Source of the DNA: an uncultured Clostridia bacterium | Lineage (GTDB): Bacteria; Bacillota; Clostridia; Christensenellales; UBA1242 | DNA length: 64,000 nucleotides | Assembly (NCBI GenBank): GCA_934757825.1 | Contig: CAKVLP010000001.1 | Coordinates: forward strand, 62,001-126,000 | Direction of reading: 5' to 3' | In this document: piece by piece, positions 1 through 8,117 of the stretch | Layout of the letters: the number at the start of each line of letters is the position of its first letter | How positions within the stretch are numbered: the first letter of the stretch is position 1 | The notes under the pieces: model-generated | The model's database searches: none | Told to the model about the DNA's origin: nothing | The model's input: the letters and a program-made list of their open reading frames with translations, nothing else | Translations under genes and position numbers: made by a program

Positions 1-178
1 CACTACTAAGTAGTGATAAGAAGTCTTGTCCGCCAATGCTTTCGGAGAAAGCACTAACGTTGATGCCTGGTACTGGCAACCAACAACCTAAGCGGTATAT
101 CAATAACAACCCAAAAGTTATAAGAATTTTGTTTCTAATTTCTTTTACTTTAAAAGCGTTAACAATAGTTTTAAACAT
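1..178 (-). CDS. secY: SecY, preprotein translocase channel subunit (N-terminal part)
   Basis: Partial: about 59 N-terminal codons run off the left edge. The translation begins MFKTIVNAFKVKEIRNK and continues through a first membrane helix (ILITFGLLLIYRLG) into VPGINVSAF, the usual SecY amino terminus. SecY forms the protein-conducting channel of the Sec translocon in the cytoplasmic membrane. The ATG shares its A with the TAA of rplO (TAATG), so translation is probably coupled. Its place after L15 is the standard spc operon order. Confidence 0.95.
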   Translation of the reverse strand, partial: MFKTIVNAFKVKEIRNKILITFGLLLIYRLGCWLPVPGINVSAFSESIGGQDFLSLLSS

Positions 179-624
179 TATAGCACCTCGGCTTTTCCAC
201 CAACTTTATTGATCTTTTGTATTGCTGTTTCGGAGAATTTGTTTGCCTTAACAGTAAGTGCTTTTTCCAAATTTCCATTTCCCAATACTTTTAAACCATA
301 AGGGGCGATATTTTTAATAATATTCTTTTCTTTAAGTAGTTCTGCTGTAACTACAGTGTTTTCCTTAAATACGTTCAAAGCGGAAACGTTAACAATGTTG
401 TATTCTGCCTTGAAATCTTTATTATTAAAGCCGCGTCTAGGTAATCTTCTGATTAAAGGCATTTGACCACCCTCGAAGCCTAGTCTAACTCCACCACCGC
501 TACGAGAATTTTGTCCCTTAGTACCTTTACCACTTGTTTTTCCTGTTCCAGAACCAATGCCTCTGCCCAATCTCTTAGGTGCTTTGGTAGAATTGATTGC
601 TGGGGAGATTTGATGTAACTTCAT
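178..624 (-). CDS. rplO: 50S ribosomal protein L15
   Basis: A 148-residue protein of normal length. It has the basic, glycine-rich L15 amino terminus (KRLGRGIGSGTGKTSGKG) and a C-terminal globular part ending in NKVGGKAEVL. L15 is a late-assembling 23S rRNA binder of the large subunit. A GGAGG ribosome-binding site lies just before the ATG. It sits between rpmD and secY, as in other bacterial spc operons. Confidence 0.97.
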   Translation of the reverse strand: MKLHQISPAINSTKAPKRLGRGIGSGTGKTSGKGTKGQNSRSGGGVRLGFEGGQMPLIRRLPRRGFNNKDFKAEYNIVNVSALNVFKENTVVTAELLKEKNIIKNIAPYGLKVLGNGNLEKALTVKANKFSETAIQKINKVGGKAEVL

Positions 625-634
625 AAGTTCCCTC

Positions 635-1093
635 CTAGTTTAATTCTTCCACTTTTACCAAGTGAGATACTCTGTTAATCATACCTCTCACGCAAGCGTT
701 GTCTGGTAAAACGTGATAAGAATTTAATTTGCCAAGACCTAATGCCTTAACAATTTTTGCTTGTTTTTTGTCATAACCGATAGTGCTTTTTACTAGGGTT
801 ACTTTAACTTGCTTTTCTGCTTTTTTAGCCTTAACAGTTGTTTCAGCCTTTTTAGCAGGTGTTTTAGCAACAGGAGTTTCTGTTTTTTCTACTTTTTTAG
901 CAGGTGCTTTTGCTGTGGTTTTAGCAGTTTTAACTTCTGCTTTTACAGGAGCGCTAGCCTTAGTAGTTTCTTTTTTAACTGCTGGTTTTTTAGCAGTCTT
1001 AGTAGCAGGTTTTTTAGCATCAGTAGCCACTTTCTTAGTTGTAGTCGCTTTTGCTGTTGTTGTTTTAGTTGTTGTTTTCTTTGCTTCTGCCAT
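635..1093 (-). CDS. rpmD: 50S ribosomal protein L30 with a long Lys/Ala/Thr-rich N-terminal extension
   Basis: Only the last 59 or so residues (from KQVKVTLVKSTIGYD to VKVEELN) are L30, which normally is about 60 aa. The first 93 residues are a low-complexity extension built from TTTK, KKPATKT, APAKK and KKAE units, very basic and alanine/threonine rich. The start is supported by AGGAGGG upstream of the ATG; there is no later start with a comparable ribosome-binding site. The gene is in its normal operon place between rpsE and rplO. The tail resembles histone H1-like or nucleic-acid-binding tails in composition; its function is unknown. Confidence 0.93.
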   Translation of the reverse strand: MAEAKKTTTKTTTAKATTTKKVATDAKKPATKTAKKPAVKKETTKASAPVKAEVKTAKTTAKAPAKKVEKTETPVAKTPAKKAETTVKAKKAEKQVKVTLVKSTIGYDKKQAKIVKALGLGKLNSYHVLPDNACVRGMINRVSHLVKVEELN

Positions 1094-1103
1094 AATAACC
1101 CTC

Positions 1104-1643
1104 CTACCTAATTTCCTCTACGGTTTTACCTCTAAGCGAAGCAATTTCTTCTTTGCTTCTTAGGCTTGTCAAACCGTTGATTGTTGCTTTAACAACGTTG
1201 ATACTGTTTCTAGAACCATATGCTTTAACAGTGATATCTTTGATACCGCATAGTTCTACAACAGGACGAACTGAACCACCAGCGATGATACCAGTACCTT
1301 CTTTACTTGGCATAAGTTTAACAACACTTTTGCCGAATTTACCGATAATCTCGTGTGGAATTGTAGTTCCTTCTAATGCAACCTTTTTAAGGTTACGTTT
1401 TGCACTTAAAGTTGCTTTGTCGATAGCATTTGGAACTTCGGCAGCCTTGCCAGTACCAACGCCAACTCTACCTGCGCCGTCACCAGCAACAACTAGGGCA
1501 GCAAATCTCATAGTTCTACCACCTTTAACAACCTTAGTAACTCTATTAACTGCTACAAGTTTGCTCCCGATAGGATCAACTTCTTTAACAGCGTGTCTGT
1601 TAGGTCTATCTTTCATGTTTGGTTTTTTATCGTCTTTTTGCAT
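1104..1643 (-). CDS. rpsE: 30S ribosomal protein S5
   Basis: A 179-residue protein. The double-stranded RNA-binding-like N domain contains VNRVTKVVKGGRTMRFAALV and the GDGAGRVGVGTGKA loop that helps translational accuracy. The C domain holds GSVRPVVELCGIKDI. Length and motifs are normal. A ribosome-binding site (AAGGGGTGG) precedes the ATG. It is part of the spc segment of the operon. Confidence 0.97.
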   Translation of the reverse strand: MQKDDKKPNMKDRPNRHAVKEVDPIGSKLVAVNRVTKVVKGGRTMRFAALVVAGDGAGRVGVGTGKAAEVPNAIDKATLSAKRNLKKVALEGTTIPHEIIGKFGKSVVKLMPSKEGTGIIAGGSVRPVVELCGIKDITVKAYGSRNSINVVKATINGLTSLRSKEEIASLRGKTVEEIR

Positions 1644-1654
1644 ATAACCACCCC

Positions 1655-2023
1655 TTAAAACTCTAAGCCAGCTTTTCTAGCGCCCTCAGCCAATGCTTTA
1701 ACTCTGCCAGTATAGATGTTTCCAGCTCTGTCGAATACAACAGTCTTAACACCCTTTTTCATAGCACTTTTAGCAACAGCCTCGCCTACCATAAAAGCAG
1801 CTTCCTGTTTAGTTTTTCCTTCAAGTTTGCTTGCAATAGTTTTTGTCAAAGTAGAAGCACTTGCAATTGTAACGCCTTTAACGTCGTCAATAACCTGAGC
1901 ATAAATATGAGTTAAACTCTTAAATACGCAAAGTCTTGGTCTCTCACTTGTGCCAGCAAGATTTTTTCTGATACGTTTAGCACGCGCTAATCTGTTGGCT
2001 TTTTTATCAACTTTATTTATCAT
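1655..2023 (-). CDS. rplR: 50S ribosomal protein L18
   Basis: A 122-residue 5S rRNA-binding protein of the central protuberance. Visible L18 signatures are RKNLAGTSERPRLCVFKS, HIYAQVIDD and the C-terminal VVFDRAGNIYTGRVKALAEGAR segment. The start has an AGGGGG ribosome-binding site. Normal length and operon place, between rplF and rpsE. Confidence 0.97.
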   Translation of the reverse strand: MINKVDKKANRLARAKRIRKNLAGTSERPRLCVFKSLTHIYAQVIDDVKGVTIASASTLTKTIASKLEGKTKQEAAFMVGEAVAKSAMKKGVKTVVFDRAGNIYTGRVKALAEGARKAGLEF

Positions 2024-2035
2024 AAATTATGCCCC

Positions 2036-2572
2036 CTACTTCTTACCTGTTTTTCTTTCTTTTCTTCTTACTTTTTCATTGCTGTAATAAATTCCGTAAG
2101 CGTGATAAGGTTCAACTGGTTTCAAATCTCTAATTTTGCTAGCGAATTGACCAACTTTCTCTTTGCTGATACCCTTAACGATTACTTCGTTTTTGTCGCA
2201 ACTTAAAGTGATGCCGTCGATAGCCTTAACTTCAACTGGATGAGACAAACCAATGTTCAAAACTAGGTCAGCACCTTTTTGTGTAATTTTAAAACCAACG
2301 CCGTTGATTGTAAGTCTCTTCTCGTAACCTGCGCTAACGCCAGTGATCATATTGTGGATCAATTGACGAGTCAAACCATGGAATTTTCTCAATTCATAGT
2401 TATCGGTTTCGTTAAGAACTTTAACTTCGTTGTTGTCCACAGAAACTGTAATTCTGTGGTCGAAATCTCTTGATAATGTTCCAAGAGGACCTGTAACTGT
2501 TACATTATTCCCATTTACTGTAACATTTACACCGCTAGGAATAGTTATAACTTGTCTTCCAACTCTACTCAT
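2036..2572 (-). CDS. rplF: 50S ribosomal protein L6
   Basis: A 178-residue large-subunit protein near the factor-binding region. It starts MSRVGRQVITIPSGV and shows the two repeated L6 beta-domains. The second ends with the diagnostic KIRDLKPVEPYHAYGI, followed by a basic tail. AGGAGG lies upstream of the ATG. Nothing unusual. Confidence 0.97.
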   Translation of the reverse strand: MSRVGRQVITIPSGVNVTVNGNNVTVTGPLGTLSRDFDHRITVSVDNNEVKVLNETDNYELRKFHGLTRQLIHNMITGVSAGYEKRLTINGVGFKITQKGADLVLNIGLSHPVEVKAIDGITLSCDKNEVIVKGISKEKVGQFASKIRDLKPVEPYHAYGIYYSNEKVRRKERKTGKK

Positions 2573-2581
2573 AATAACCTC

Positions 2582-2968
2582 CTACCATACAAACGCAAGA
2601 ACTTCACCACCAAGTTTTAGTTCTCTCGCCTGTCTATCTGTCATTAAGCCCTTGCTAGTAGAAACGATAGCAATTCCAAGACCGTTAAGTACTTGTGGAA
2701 GTTCTTCGCAACTAGCGTAAACTCTTAAACCTGGTTTAGATATTCTTCTCAAACCTTGTAAAACTTTTTCATTTTTGAATTCAATAACGATGTTAGCATT
2801 GATACCTTCGCCCTCTTCCTTGAAAGATGCAATGTAACCTTCGTTTTGAAGAAGTTGTGCTATTGCCAACTTAATTTTTGAAGTAGGAATGGAAACACTT
2901 TTATGTTTAGCTTGAAGAGCATTTCTCATTCTTGTAAGCATATCTGCTATTGGATCTGTAACTATCAT
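2582..2968 (-). CDS. rpsH: 30S ribosomal protein S8
   Basis: The start chosen is the ATG at 2968, giving a 128-residue protein beginning MIVTDPIADMLTRMRNA, the normal S8 N-terminus. It follows a GGAGATAAG-type ribosome-binding site. A longer reading from 3016 would overlap rpsN and is not needed. S8 binds helix 21 of 16S rRNA and, in enteric bacteria, also regulates the spc operon. The C-terminal signature STSKGLMTDRQARE is present. Confidence 0.96.
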   Translation of the reverse strand: MIVTDPIADMLTRMRNALQAKHKSVSIPTSKIKLAIAQLLQNEGYIASFKEEGEGINANIVIEFKNEKVLQGLRRISKPGLRVYASCEELPQVLNGLGIAIVSTSKGLMTDRQARELKLGGEVLAFVW

Positions 2969-2981
2969 AAACTTATCTCCT

Positions 2982-3167
2982 TTACCAACTCGATTTTTTA
3001 ACACCAGGAATTTCACCCTTGTATGCTAGTTCGCGGAAGCAAATTCTGCAAATTCCGTATTTACGAAGAACAGAATGAGGACGTCCGCAAAGTTTACAAC
3101 GAGTGTATTCACGTGTTGAATATTTTTGAGGTTTTTGTTGTTTTGCAACTAATGATGTTTTTGCCAT
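2982..3167 (-). CDS. rpsN: 30S ribosomal protein S14, zinc-binding type
   Basis: A 61-residue protein starting MAKTSLVAKQQKP at 3167. An upstream in-frame ATG at 3215 lies inside rplE and is rejected. It carries the four zinc cysteines as CKLC and CRIC, and the Firmicutes ending IPGVKKSSW. The short zinc type of S14 (about 61 aa) supports a Gram-positive origin. Confidence 0.97.
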   Translation of the reverse strand: MAKTSLVAKQQKPQKYSTREYTRCKLCGRPHSVLRKYGICRICFRELAYKGEIPGVKKSSW

Positions 3168-3183
3168 AATATTTCCTTTCCTC

Positions 3184-3735
3184 CTACTTTCTGAAAGGTA
3201 GGCCAAGATTTGCAAGCAATGCTTTGGCTTCCTTGTCAGTATTTGCAGAAGTTACTATTACAATATCTAAACCACGAATTTTATCAATTTTTTCGTAACT
3301 TATTTCTGGGAATACAAGTTGTTCTGTAAGACCTAGGGAATAGTTTCCTTTTCCGTCGAATGCCTTATCAGAAATACCTTGGAAATCTCTTACTCGTGGA
3401 AGAGCAATGCTAATGATTTTGTCTAGGAACTCATACATATGTTGACCTCTTAGAGTAACCTTAGCACCAATTTTCATACCTTTTCTAACTTTGAAGTTAG
3501 CGATTGACTTTTTAGCAATTGTAACAATAGGTTTTTGACCAGTAATAACTGCTAGTTCGTCAACAGCCTTGTTGAAGGCTTGTGAGTTATCTTTAACATC
3601 ACCAAGGCCACGGTTTACAACGATTTTTTCAACCTTTGGAACTTGTAGTGCGTTGGTGTATTTAAACTCTTTTTCCATAGCAGGAACAACTTCGTTTTTA
3701 TATTTCAAATATAATCTATTCAATTCTTTTGCCAT
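3184..3735 (-). CDS. rplE: 50S ribosomal protein L5
   Basis: A 183-residue 5S rRNA-binding protein of the central protuberance. Motifs seen are VPKVEKIVVNRGLGD, the GQKPIVTIAKKSIANFKVR segment and the C-terminal LDIVIVTSANTDKEAKALL. AAGGAGA precedes the ATG. Normal place between rplX and rpsN. Confidence 0.97.
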   Translation of the reverse strand: MAKELNRLYLKYKNEVVPAMEKEFKYTNALQVPKVEKIVVNRGLGDVKDNSQAFNKAVDELAVITGQKPIVTIAKKSIANFKVRKGMKIGAKVTLRGQHMYEFLDKIISIALPRVRDFQGISDKAFDGKGNYSLGLTEQLVFPEISYEKIDKIRGLDIVIVTSANTDKEAKALLANLGLPFRK

Positions 3736-3746
3736 ATTAAATCTCC

Positions 3747-4253
3747 TTATTGTCCCTTACTCTGTGTTCTTTTTGCAGTAGATTTAGAAGTAGTAGTTTT
3801 TGTGACACTGCTTAGAGTCTTAGTTGCTGGCTTTTTAGCAGGGGCTTTTTTAGTTTCAGCCTTTTTCTCTACTTTCTTTGCTTCTGCTTTTTTAGTTTGT
3901 TTTACTTCTTTCTTAACTTCCTTTTTAGTAGGAACTGCTTTATCCAAAGAAGCGCCACATTTTTTGCACTTTCTGAATTTCTTGTCGCCTTCTACTGCGT
4001 AAGAAACTCTTGTTGCTTTGTTGCACTCTGGGCAAATAACTAGAACATTAGAAGCGTCAATTTTGTTTTCCTTCTTAATAATTCCACCCTTGTCCTGAGC
4101 ATTTCTTGGTTTTTTGTGTTTTGAGATAATGTTTACATCACTAACAACCACTGCATTATCGGCAGGAATTGCGGTTAGAACTTTTCCAGATTTGCCTTTG
4201 TCTTTTCCGGCAATTACTAAAACATTATCACCTTTTTTAATATGAAGTGTCAT
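3747..4253 (-). CDS. rplX: 50S ribosomal protein L24 with a Lys/Ala-rich C-terminal tail
   Basis: The first 105 or so residues are L24: a KOW motif (KKGDNVLVIAGKDKGKSGKV) and a CPEC/CKKC zinc-ribbon-like segment. The final 60 residues are a basic low-complexity tail of KKAEAKKVEKK, APAKKPATKT and TTTSKSTAKR units, so the protein is 168 aa against the usual 100-110. The tail composition matches that at the N-terminus of L30 and the C-terminus of the protein at 18302-19159. L24 is an assembly initiator of the large subunit. Confidence 0.94.
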   Translation of the reverse strand: MTLHIKKGDNVLVIAGKDKGKSGKVLTAIPADNAVVVSDVNIISKHKKPRNAQDKGGIIKKENKIDASNVLVICPECNKATRVSYAVEGDKKFRKCKKCGASLDKAVPTKKEVKKEVKQTKKAEAKKVEKKAETKKAPAKKPATKTLSSVTKTTTSKSTAKRTQSKGQ

Positions 4254-4266
4254 ATCAATTCCTCCC

Positions 4267-4635
4267 TTATAATACTTCTGGAGCTAGAGAAATAATTTTC
4301 ATAAATCCTTTATCTCTCAACTCTCTTGCGATTGGTCCAAAGATACGAGTACCTTTTGGTTGTTTTTGGTTGTCAATTATAACAGCAGCATTTTCGTCAA
4401 ACTTAATGTACGAACCGTCTGGGCGTTGAGTGCCTTTAACTGTTCTAACGATAACTGCCTTTACAACATCACCTTTCTTAACTGCACCACCCGGAGTAGC
4501 AGATTTAACAGAAGCTACAATGATATCACCAATGTTTCCGCTTCTTCTAAAAGAGCCACCAAGTATTCTGATGCACATAATCTTTTTAGCACCGCTATTA
4601 TCGGCAACTTTTAATATTGTTTGAGGTTGTACCAT
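4267..4635 (-). CDS. rplN: 50S ribosomal protein L14
   Basis: A 122-residue protein of standard length. It shows MVQPQTILKVADNSGAKKIMCI at the N-terminus, KKGDVVKAVIVRT, and the C-terminal GTRIFGPIARELRDKGF signature. L14 lies at the subunit interface, contacts 16S rRNA and is the docking point for the silencing factor RsfS in other bacteria. Confidence 0.97.
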   Translation of the reverse strand: MVQPQTILKVADNSGAKKIMCIRILGGSFRRSGNIGDIIVASVKSATPGGAVKKGDVVKAVIVRTVKGTQRPDGSYIKFDENAAVIIDNQKQPKGTRIFGPIARELRDKGFMKIISLAPEVL

Positions 4636-4645
4636 AATTTTCTCC

Positions 4646-4915
4646 TTATTTAGCTCTTTCTACGATTCTTACTACACGGTAGTGTTTGTCTTTGCTTAGT
4701 GGACGAGTGCTCATAATTTCTACTCTATCGCCTACTTTGCATTCGTTCTTTTCGTCGTGCGCCTTAACTTTTTTGGTTACTTTATATACTTTACCATAAA
4801 GAGGGTGTCTTTTGTTTTCAACAATAGTTACAGTGATGGTTTTGTCCATTTTATCACTTGAAACAACACCAAGATAAGTGTGACGACTATTTCTTTCAAC
4901 AGTTTGTTCTTTCAT
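4646..4915 (-). CDS. rpsQ: 30S ribosomal protein S17
   Basis: An 89-residue OB-fold protein. The motif GVVSSDKMDKTITVTIVENKRH and the ending KHYRVVRIVE identify it. S17 is an early 16S rRNA 5'-domain binder. It follows rpmC by 20 bases and has a GGAGGAGAT ribosome-binding site. Confidence 0.97.
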   Translation of the reverse strand: MKEQTVERNSRHTYLGVVSSDKMDKTITVTIVENKRHPLYGKVYKVTKKVKAHDEKNECKVGDRVEIMSTRPLSKDKHYRVVRIVERAK

Positions 4916-4935
4916 ATCATCTCCTCCTTATAGCC

Positions 4936-5142
4936 TTACGCTTTAACCTTTTTGCTAAGTTCGCGCTCAGTCAAAATTGTTTTGATTCTTGCAATATCTT
5001 TTTTGCAAGCGTTTAATTGTAATGGATTACTTAATTGACCAGTTGCATTTGAAAAACGAAGGTTGAACAATTCTTGTTTTAATGCTTTAAGTTTAGCATT
5101 AAGTTCTTCGTTGGTCATATCTCTTAACTCTTTAACTTTCAT
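4936..5142 (-). CDS. rpmC: 50S ribosomal protein L29
   Basis: A 68-residue helical protein: MKVKELRDMTNEELNAKLKALKQELFNLRF is the usual N-terminal half. L29 sits near the peptide tunnel exit, where signal recognition particle and trigger factor dock. Its ATG overlaps the TAA of rplP in a TAATG arrangement, which suggests coupled translation. Confidence 0.97.
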   Translation of the reverse strand: MKVKELRDMTNEELNAKLKALKQELFNLRFSNATGQLSNPLQLNACKKDIARIKTILTERELSKKVKA

Positions 5143-5576
5143 TATTCATTACCACCTTCTGCATTTAATTCTGCTTTGGTCACGAATTTGGTTTTGATTG
5201 GAAGTTTGTGTCCAGCAAGACGCATAGCTTCTCTTGCAGATTCCTCAGGAACCCCAGCAAGCTCAAACAAAACTCTACCAGGTTTTATAACAGCAACCCA
5301 TAGTTCTGGATTACCTTTACCTTTACCCATACGAGTACCAGCAGGTTTTTTAGATACTGGTTTGTGAGGGAATACGTTTATCCAAACTTGACCACCCCTC
5401 TTAGTGTAACGGTTGATAGCGATTCTGGCTGCTTCGATTTGATTAGAAGTCATCCAGCAAGGCTCTGTTGCAACTAGACCATAGTCGCCGTATGCAAGCT
5501 TGTTACCTTTGGTAGCTTTACCAGTCATTCTACCTCTAAATTGTTTTCTTCTTTTAACTCTCTTAGGCATTAACAT
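5142..5576 (-). CDS. rplP: 50S ribosomal protein L16
   Basis: A 144-residue protein that helps organise the A-site and peptidyl transferase region. Signatures are MPKRVKRRKQFRGRMTGKA, GDYGLVATEPCWMTSNQIEAARIA and RMGKGKGNPELWVAVIKPGR. Two starts are possible: the ATG at 5576, which shares a base with the rpsC stop (TAATG), and the ATG at 5570, which gives the canonical MPKR terminus. A GGGGG stretch in rpsC serves either. Confidence 0.97.
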   Translation of the reverse strand: MLMPKRVKRRKQFRGRMTGKATKGNKLAYGDYGLVATEPCWMTSNQIEAARIAINRYTKRGGQVWINVFPHKPVSKKPAGTRMGKGKGNPELWVAVIKPGRVLFELAGVPEESAREAMRLAGHKLPIKTKFVTKAELNAEGGNE

Positions 5577-6262
5577 TAGGCGTTACCCCCTTGTTCAGCA
5601 TTTTCAGGTTCAGCCACAACAACTCTTTTCTTAGAAAGAATTTCGCCGTTGCAGATCCAAACTTTAACACCTAAAACTCCATAAGTTGTGTGAGCCTCAA
5701 CCAAAGCGTAGTCGATGTCAGAACGAAGAGTTTGAAGAGGAAGTCTACCCTCTTGATAGTGCTCGCTTCTAGCGATTTCAGCACCGTCCAAACGTCCGCT
5801 GATCATAACTTTACAGCCCTTAGCGCCTGCTCTCATAACTCTTTGGATACCTTGTTTCATAGCTCTTCTAAAACTTACACGTTTTTCAAGTGATTGAGCG
5901 ATAGATTGAGCAACGATTGTAGCATCCAAGTCAGGTCTTTTTACTTCTTTAATGTTTACATTTACTTGTTTGCCATTGCAGATTTTTGCAAGGTCTTTTT
6001 TAAGTTCTTCAACACCAGCACCCTTAGCACCGATAACAACACCAGGCTTAGATGTGAAGATGTCTACGATAACACGGTTAGCAGTTCTCTCAATAACAAC
6101 TCTGGAAACACTGCTTGTAGCGTATTTTTTGTCGATAAAGGTTCTAATCTTGTTGTCTTCAACTAAGAAGTCAGAAAAATCTTTTTTGCCTGCAATCCAA
6201 GAAGAATCCCAGTCTTTATTAACACCAATTCTTAAACCGTGTGGATTAACTTTCTGTCCCAT
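5576..6262 (-). CDS. rpsC: 30S ribosomal protein S3
   Basis: A 228-residue protein of the 30S head and mRNA entry channel. It starts MGQKVNPHGLRIGVNKDW, has a type 2 KH domain with the GVVIGAKGAGV loop, and the S3 C-terminal domain (GCKVMISGRLDGAEIARSE, LPLQTLRSDIDYA). The last 20 residues are acidic. Normal in length and operon place. Confidence 0.97.
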   Translation of the reverse strand: MGQKVNPHGLRIGVNKDWDSSWIAGKKDFSDFLVEDNKIRTFIDKKYATSSVSRVVIERTANRVIVDIFTSKPGVVIGAKGAGVEELKKDLAKICNGKQVNVNIKEVKRPDLDATIVAQSIAQSLEKRVSFRRAMKQGIQRVMRAGAKGCKVMISGRLDGAEIARSEHYQEGRLPLQTLRSDIDYALVEAHTTYGVLGVKVWICNGEILSKKRVVVAEPENAEQGGNA

Positions 6263-6280
6263 ATTCCTAAATTAGCTCCT

Positions 6281-6670
6281 TTATTTATTTTTGCTGTCTA
6301 ACACGATGGTTATATGACAAGTTCTTTTAATGATTGTGTCAACGCCACCTCTACCGCGGAATGAAACGCGCTTGAAAGATGGACCTTGATTTGCATAAGC
6401 CTCAACAACTACTAAATCGTCTTTGTTTAAGCCCATATTGTTTTCTGCATTAGCAACCGCAGAATTCAAAACCTTTTTAACAACCATAGAAGCGGTGCTA
6501 GGAGTTATATCCAAAATAGCGTTTGCTTCTGCGATTCCTTGGTTTTTAATAATATCCAAAACTCTTTTAGCTTTGGAAGCACCCATTCTAACATATCTAG
6601 CAGTAGCAGTAGGACGAGTGTCTTTGTTTTGTTGTCTTAAAGCTGATTTTTCTTTAATTCTTTTAGCCAT
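6281..6670 (-). CDS. rplV: 50S ribosomal protein L22
   Basis: A 129-residue protein lining the nascent peptide exit tunnel. Seen are ATARYVRMGASKAKRVLDII and the tunnel hairpin FKRVSFRGRGGVDTIIKRTCHITIVL region. The first 18 residues are a basic lead before the core. An AGGAG ribosome-binding site precedes the ATG. Confidence 0.97.
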   Translation of the reverse strand: MAKRIKEKSALRQQNKDTRPTATARYVRMGASKAKRVLDIIKNQGIAEANAILDITPSTASMVVKKVLNSAVANAENNMGLNKDDLVVVEAYANQGPSFKRVSFRGRGGVDTIIKRTCHITIVLDSKNK

Positions 6671-6687
6671 TGTACTGTACTCCTAAA

Positions 6688-6969
6688 TTATTTTTTTGCG
6701 CCGGTCTTTTTGTCGCCAGCGTGACCTTTAAATGTTCTTGTAGGTGCAAATTCGCCTAACTTGTGGCCAATCATATCTACTGTGCAATAAACAGGGATGT
6801 GTTTGATACCATTATGAACTGCAATGGTATGTCCCACGAACTCTGGATATATTGTAGAAGAACGGCTCCATGTTTTGATAACTTGTTTTTTGCCCTCTTT
6901 ATTAAGATTAACTACTCTATTTAGTAGTCTTTCTTCAACATAGGGTTTTTTCTTTAAACTTCTACTCAT
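6688..6969 (-). CDS. rpsS: 30S ribosomal protein S19
   Basis: A 93-residue protein of the 30S head. MSRSLKKKPYVEERLL, WSRSSTIYPEFVGHTIAVHNG and GHKLGEFAPTRTFKGHAGDKK are all canonical. TAGGAG lies before the ATG. Between rplB and rplV, as expected. Confidence 0.97.
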   Translation of the reverse strand: MSRSLKKKPYVEERLLNRVVNLNKEGKKQVIKTWSRSSTIYPEFVGHTIAVHNGIKHIPVYCTVDMIGHKLGEFAPTRTFKGHAGDKKTGAKK

Positions 6970-6980
6970 GTTTTTAACTC

Positions 6981-7808
6981 CTAATTCACACGCTTAATAA
7001 TAAGTTTGGTGCTAGCCTTCTTATTATTTCTAGTCTTTTTACCCATTGCAGGTTTGCCCCAAGGTGTAAGTGGAGATTTTCTACCAACAGGAGATTTACC
7101 TTCACCACCACCGTGTGGGTGATCTACTGGGTTCATAACGCTACCACGAACGGTAGGTCTGATGCCCATATGTCTTTTTCTACCAGCCTTACCAAGTGAA
7201 ACCAACTCGTGATCAAGGTTTCCAACTTGACCAATTGTTGCACGGCAAGTGCTAAGAACCATTCTCATTTCGCCAGATGGCAATTTGATCGTGGCATATT
7301 TGCCTTCCTTAGCCATAAGTCTTGCTTCCATACCGGCTGAACGAACCATTTGTCCGCCCTTGCCTGCTTGAAGTTCGATATTGTGGATAACTGCTCCAAC
7401 TGGCATATCTTTTAAAGGCATATTGTTACCAACTTTGATTTCAATGCCGGTGCCACTCATAATTGTGTCGCCAACGTTCAAACCATTTGGTGCCAAGATG
7501 TAACGTTTTTCGCCATCAGCATAGTTTAGCAATGCAATATAGGCAGATCTGTTAGGGTCATATTCAATGCCCACAACTTTTGCAGGAATATTGTCTTTGT
7601 TACGTTTGAAGTCAATAATCCTATACTTAACTCTGTTTCCACCACCAATGTGTCTAACTGTAATTCTACCATTGTTGTTTCTGCCAGCTGTTTTTTTCTT
7701 CTCAACTAGCAAGGATTTTTCTGGCTCTTTTTTAGTAACTTCATCAAAAGATGCAGTTGTGTAGAATCTACGAGCAGGAGATGTTGGATTGTATGTTTTA
7801 ATAGCCAT
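6981..7808 (-). CDS. rplB: 50S ribosomal protein L2
   Basis: A 275-residue protein essential for subunit association and the peptidyl transferase centre. The N-terminal OB-like and SH3-like domains carry NNNGRITVRHIGGGNRVKYR. The C-terminal loop with the conserved histidine region is present as NPVDHPHGGGEGKSPVGR. Length is normal and AGGAGG precedes the ATG. Confidence 0.97.
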   Translation of the reverse strand: MAIKTYNPTSPARRFYTTASFDEVTKKEPEKSLLVEKKKTAGRNNNGRITVRHIGGGNRVKYRIIDFKRNKDNIPAKVVGIEYDPNRSAYIALLNYADGEKRYILAPNGLNVGDTIMSGTGIEIKVGNNMPLKDMPVGAVIHNIELQAGKGGQMVRSAGMEARLMAKEGKYATIKLPSGEMRMVLSTCRATIGQVGNLDHELVSLGKAGRKRHMGIRPTVRGSVMNPVDHPHGGGEGKSPVGRKSPLTPWGKPAMGKKTRNNKKASTKLIIKRVN

Positions 7809-7826
7809 TATGTTTTCCTCCTAATC

Positions 7827-8117
7827 TTATGACAAGCTGTCGAAGAACTCAATGGTTTTGCTATCTTCTTTTAGTTGAACATAGGCTTTTTTGTAATTGG
7901 AAGTGTAGCCCTGAGTTTTTCCTTGTCTTTTTAATTTACCGTCAATGTTTGCGGTATTAACCGATTTAACTTTAACACCGAATAGTTCTTCGATTGCTTT
8001 TTTAATTTCGGTTTTGTTTGCACTTTTAACTACCTCAAAAGTGTATTTTTTGTTAGCAATGTCTGCATAACTTTTTTCACTTAAAATAGGCTTAATAATA
8101 ATATCAAAATGTTTCAT
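7827..8117 (-). CDS. rplW: 50S ribosomal protein L23
   Basis: A 96-residue tunnel-exit protein, the docking site for trigger factor and SRP. The N-terminal IIKPILSEKSYADIANKKYTF and FGVKVKSVNT segments are typical. Its ATG overlaps the rplD stop (TAATG), so it is probably translationally coupled to L4. Confidence 0.97.
   Translation of the reverse strand: MKHFDIIIKPILSEKSYADIANKKYTFEVVKSANKTEIKKAIEELFGVKVKSVNTANIDGKLKRQGKTQGYTSNYKKAYVQLKEDSKTIEFFDSLS

Noticed and set aside
635..1093. L30 start placed at the conserved core, treating the long tail as misannotation
   Set aside because: The frame is open from an ATG with AGGAGGG, the next gene's spacing fits, and no start with a ribosome-binding site exists near the core.
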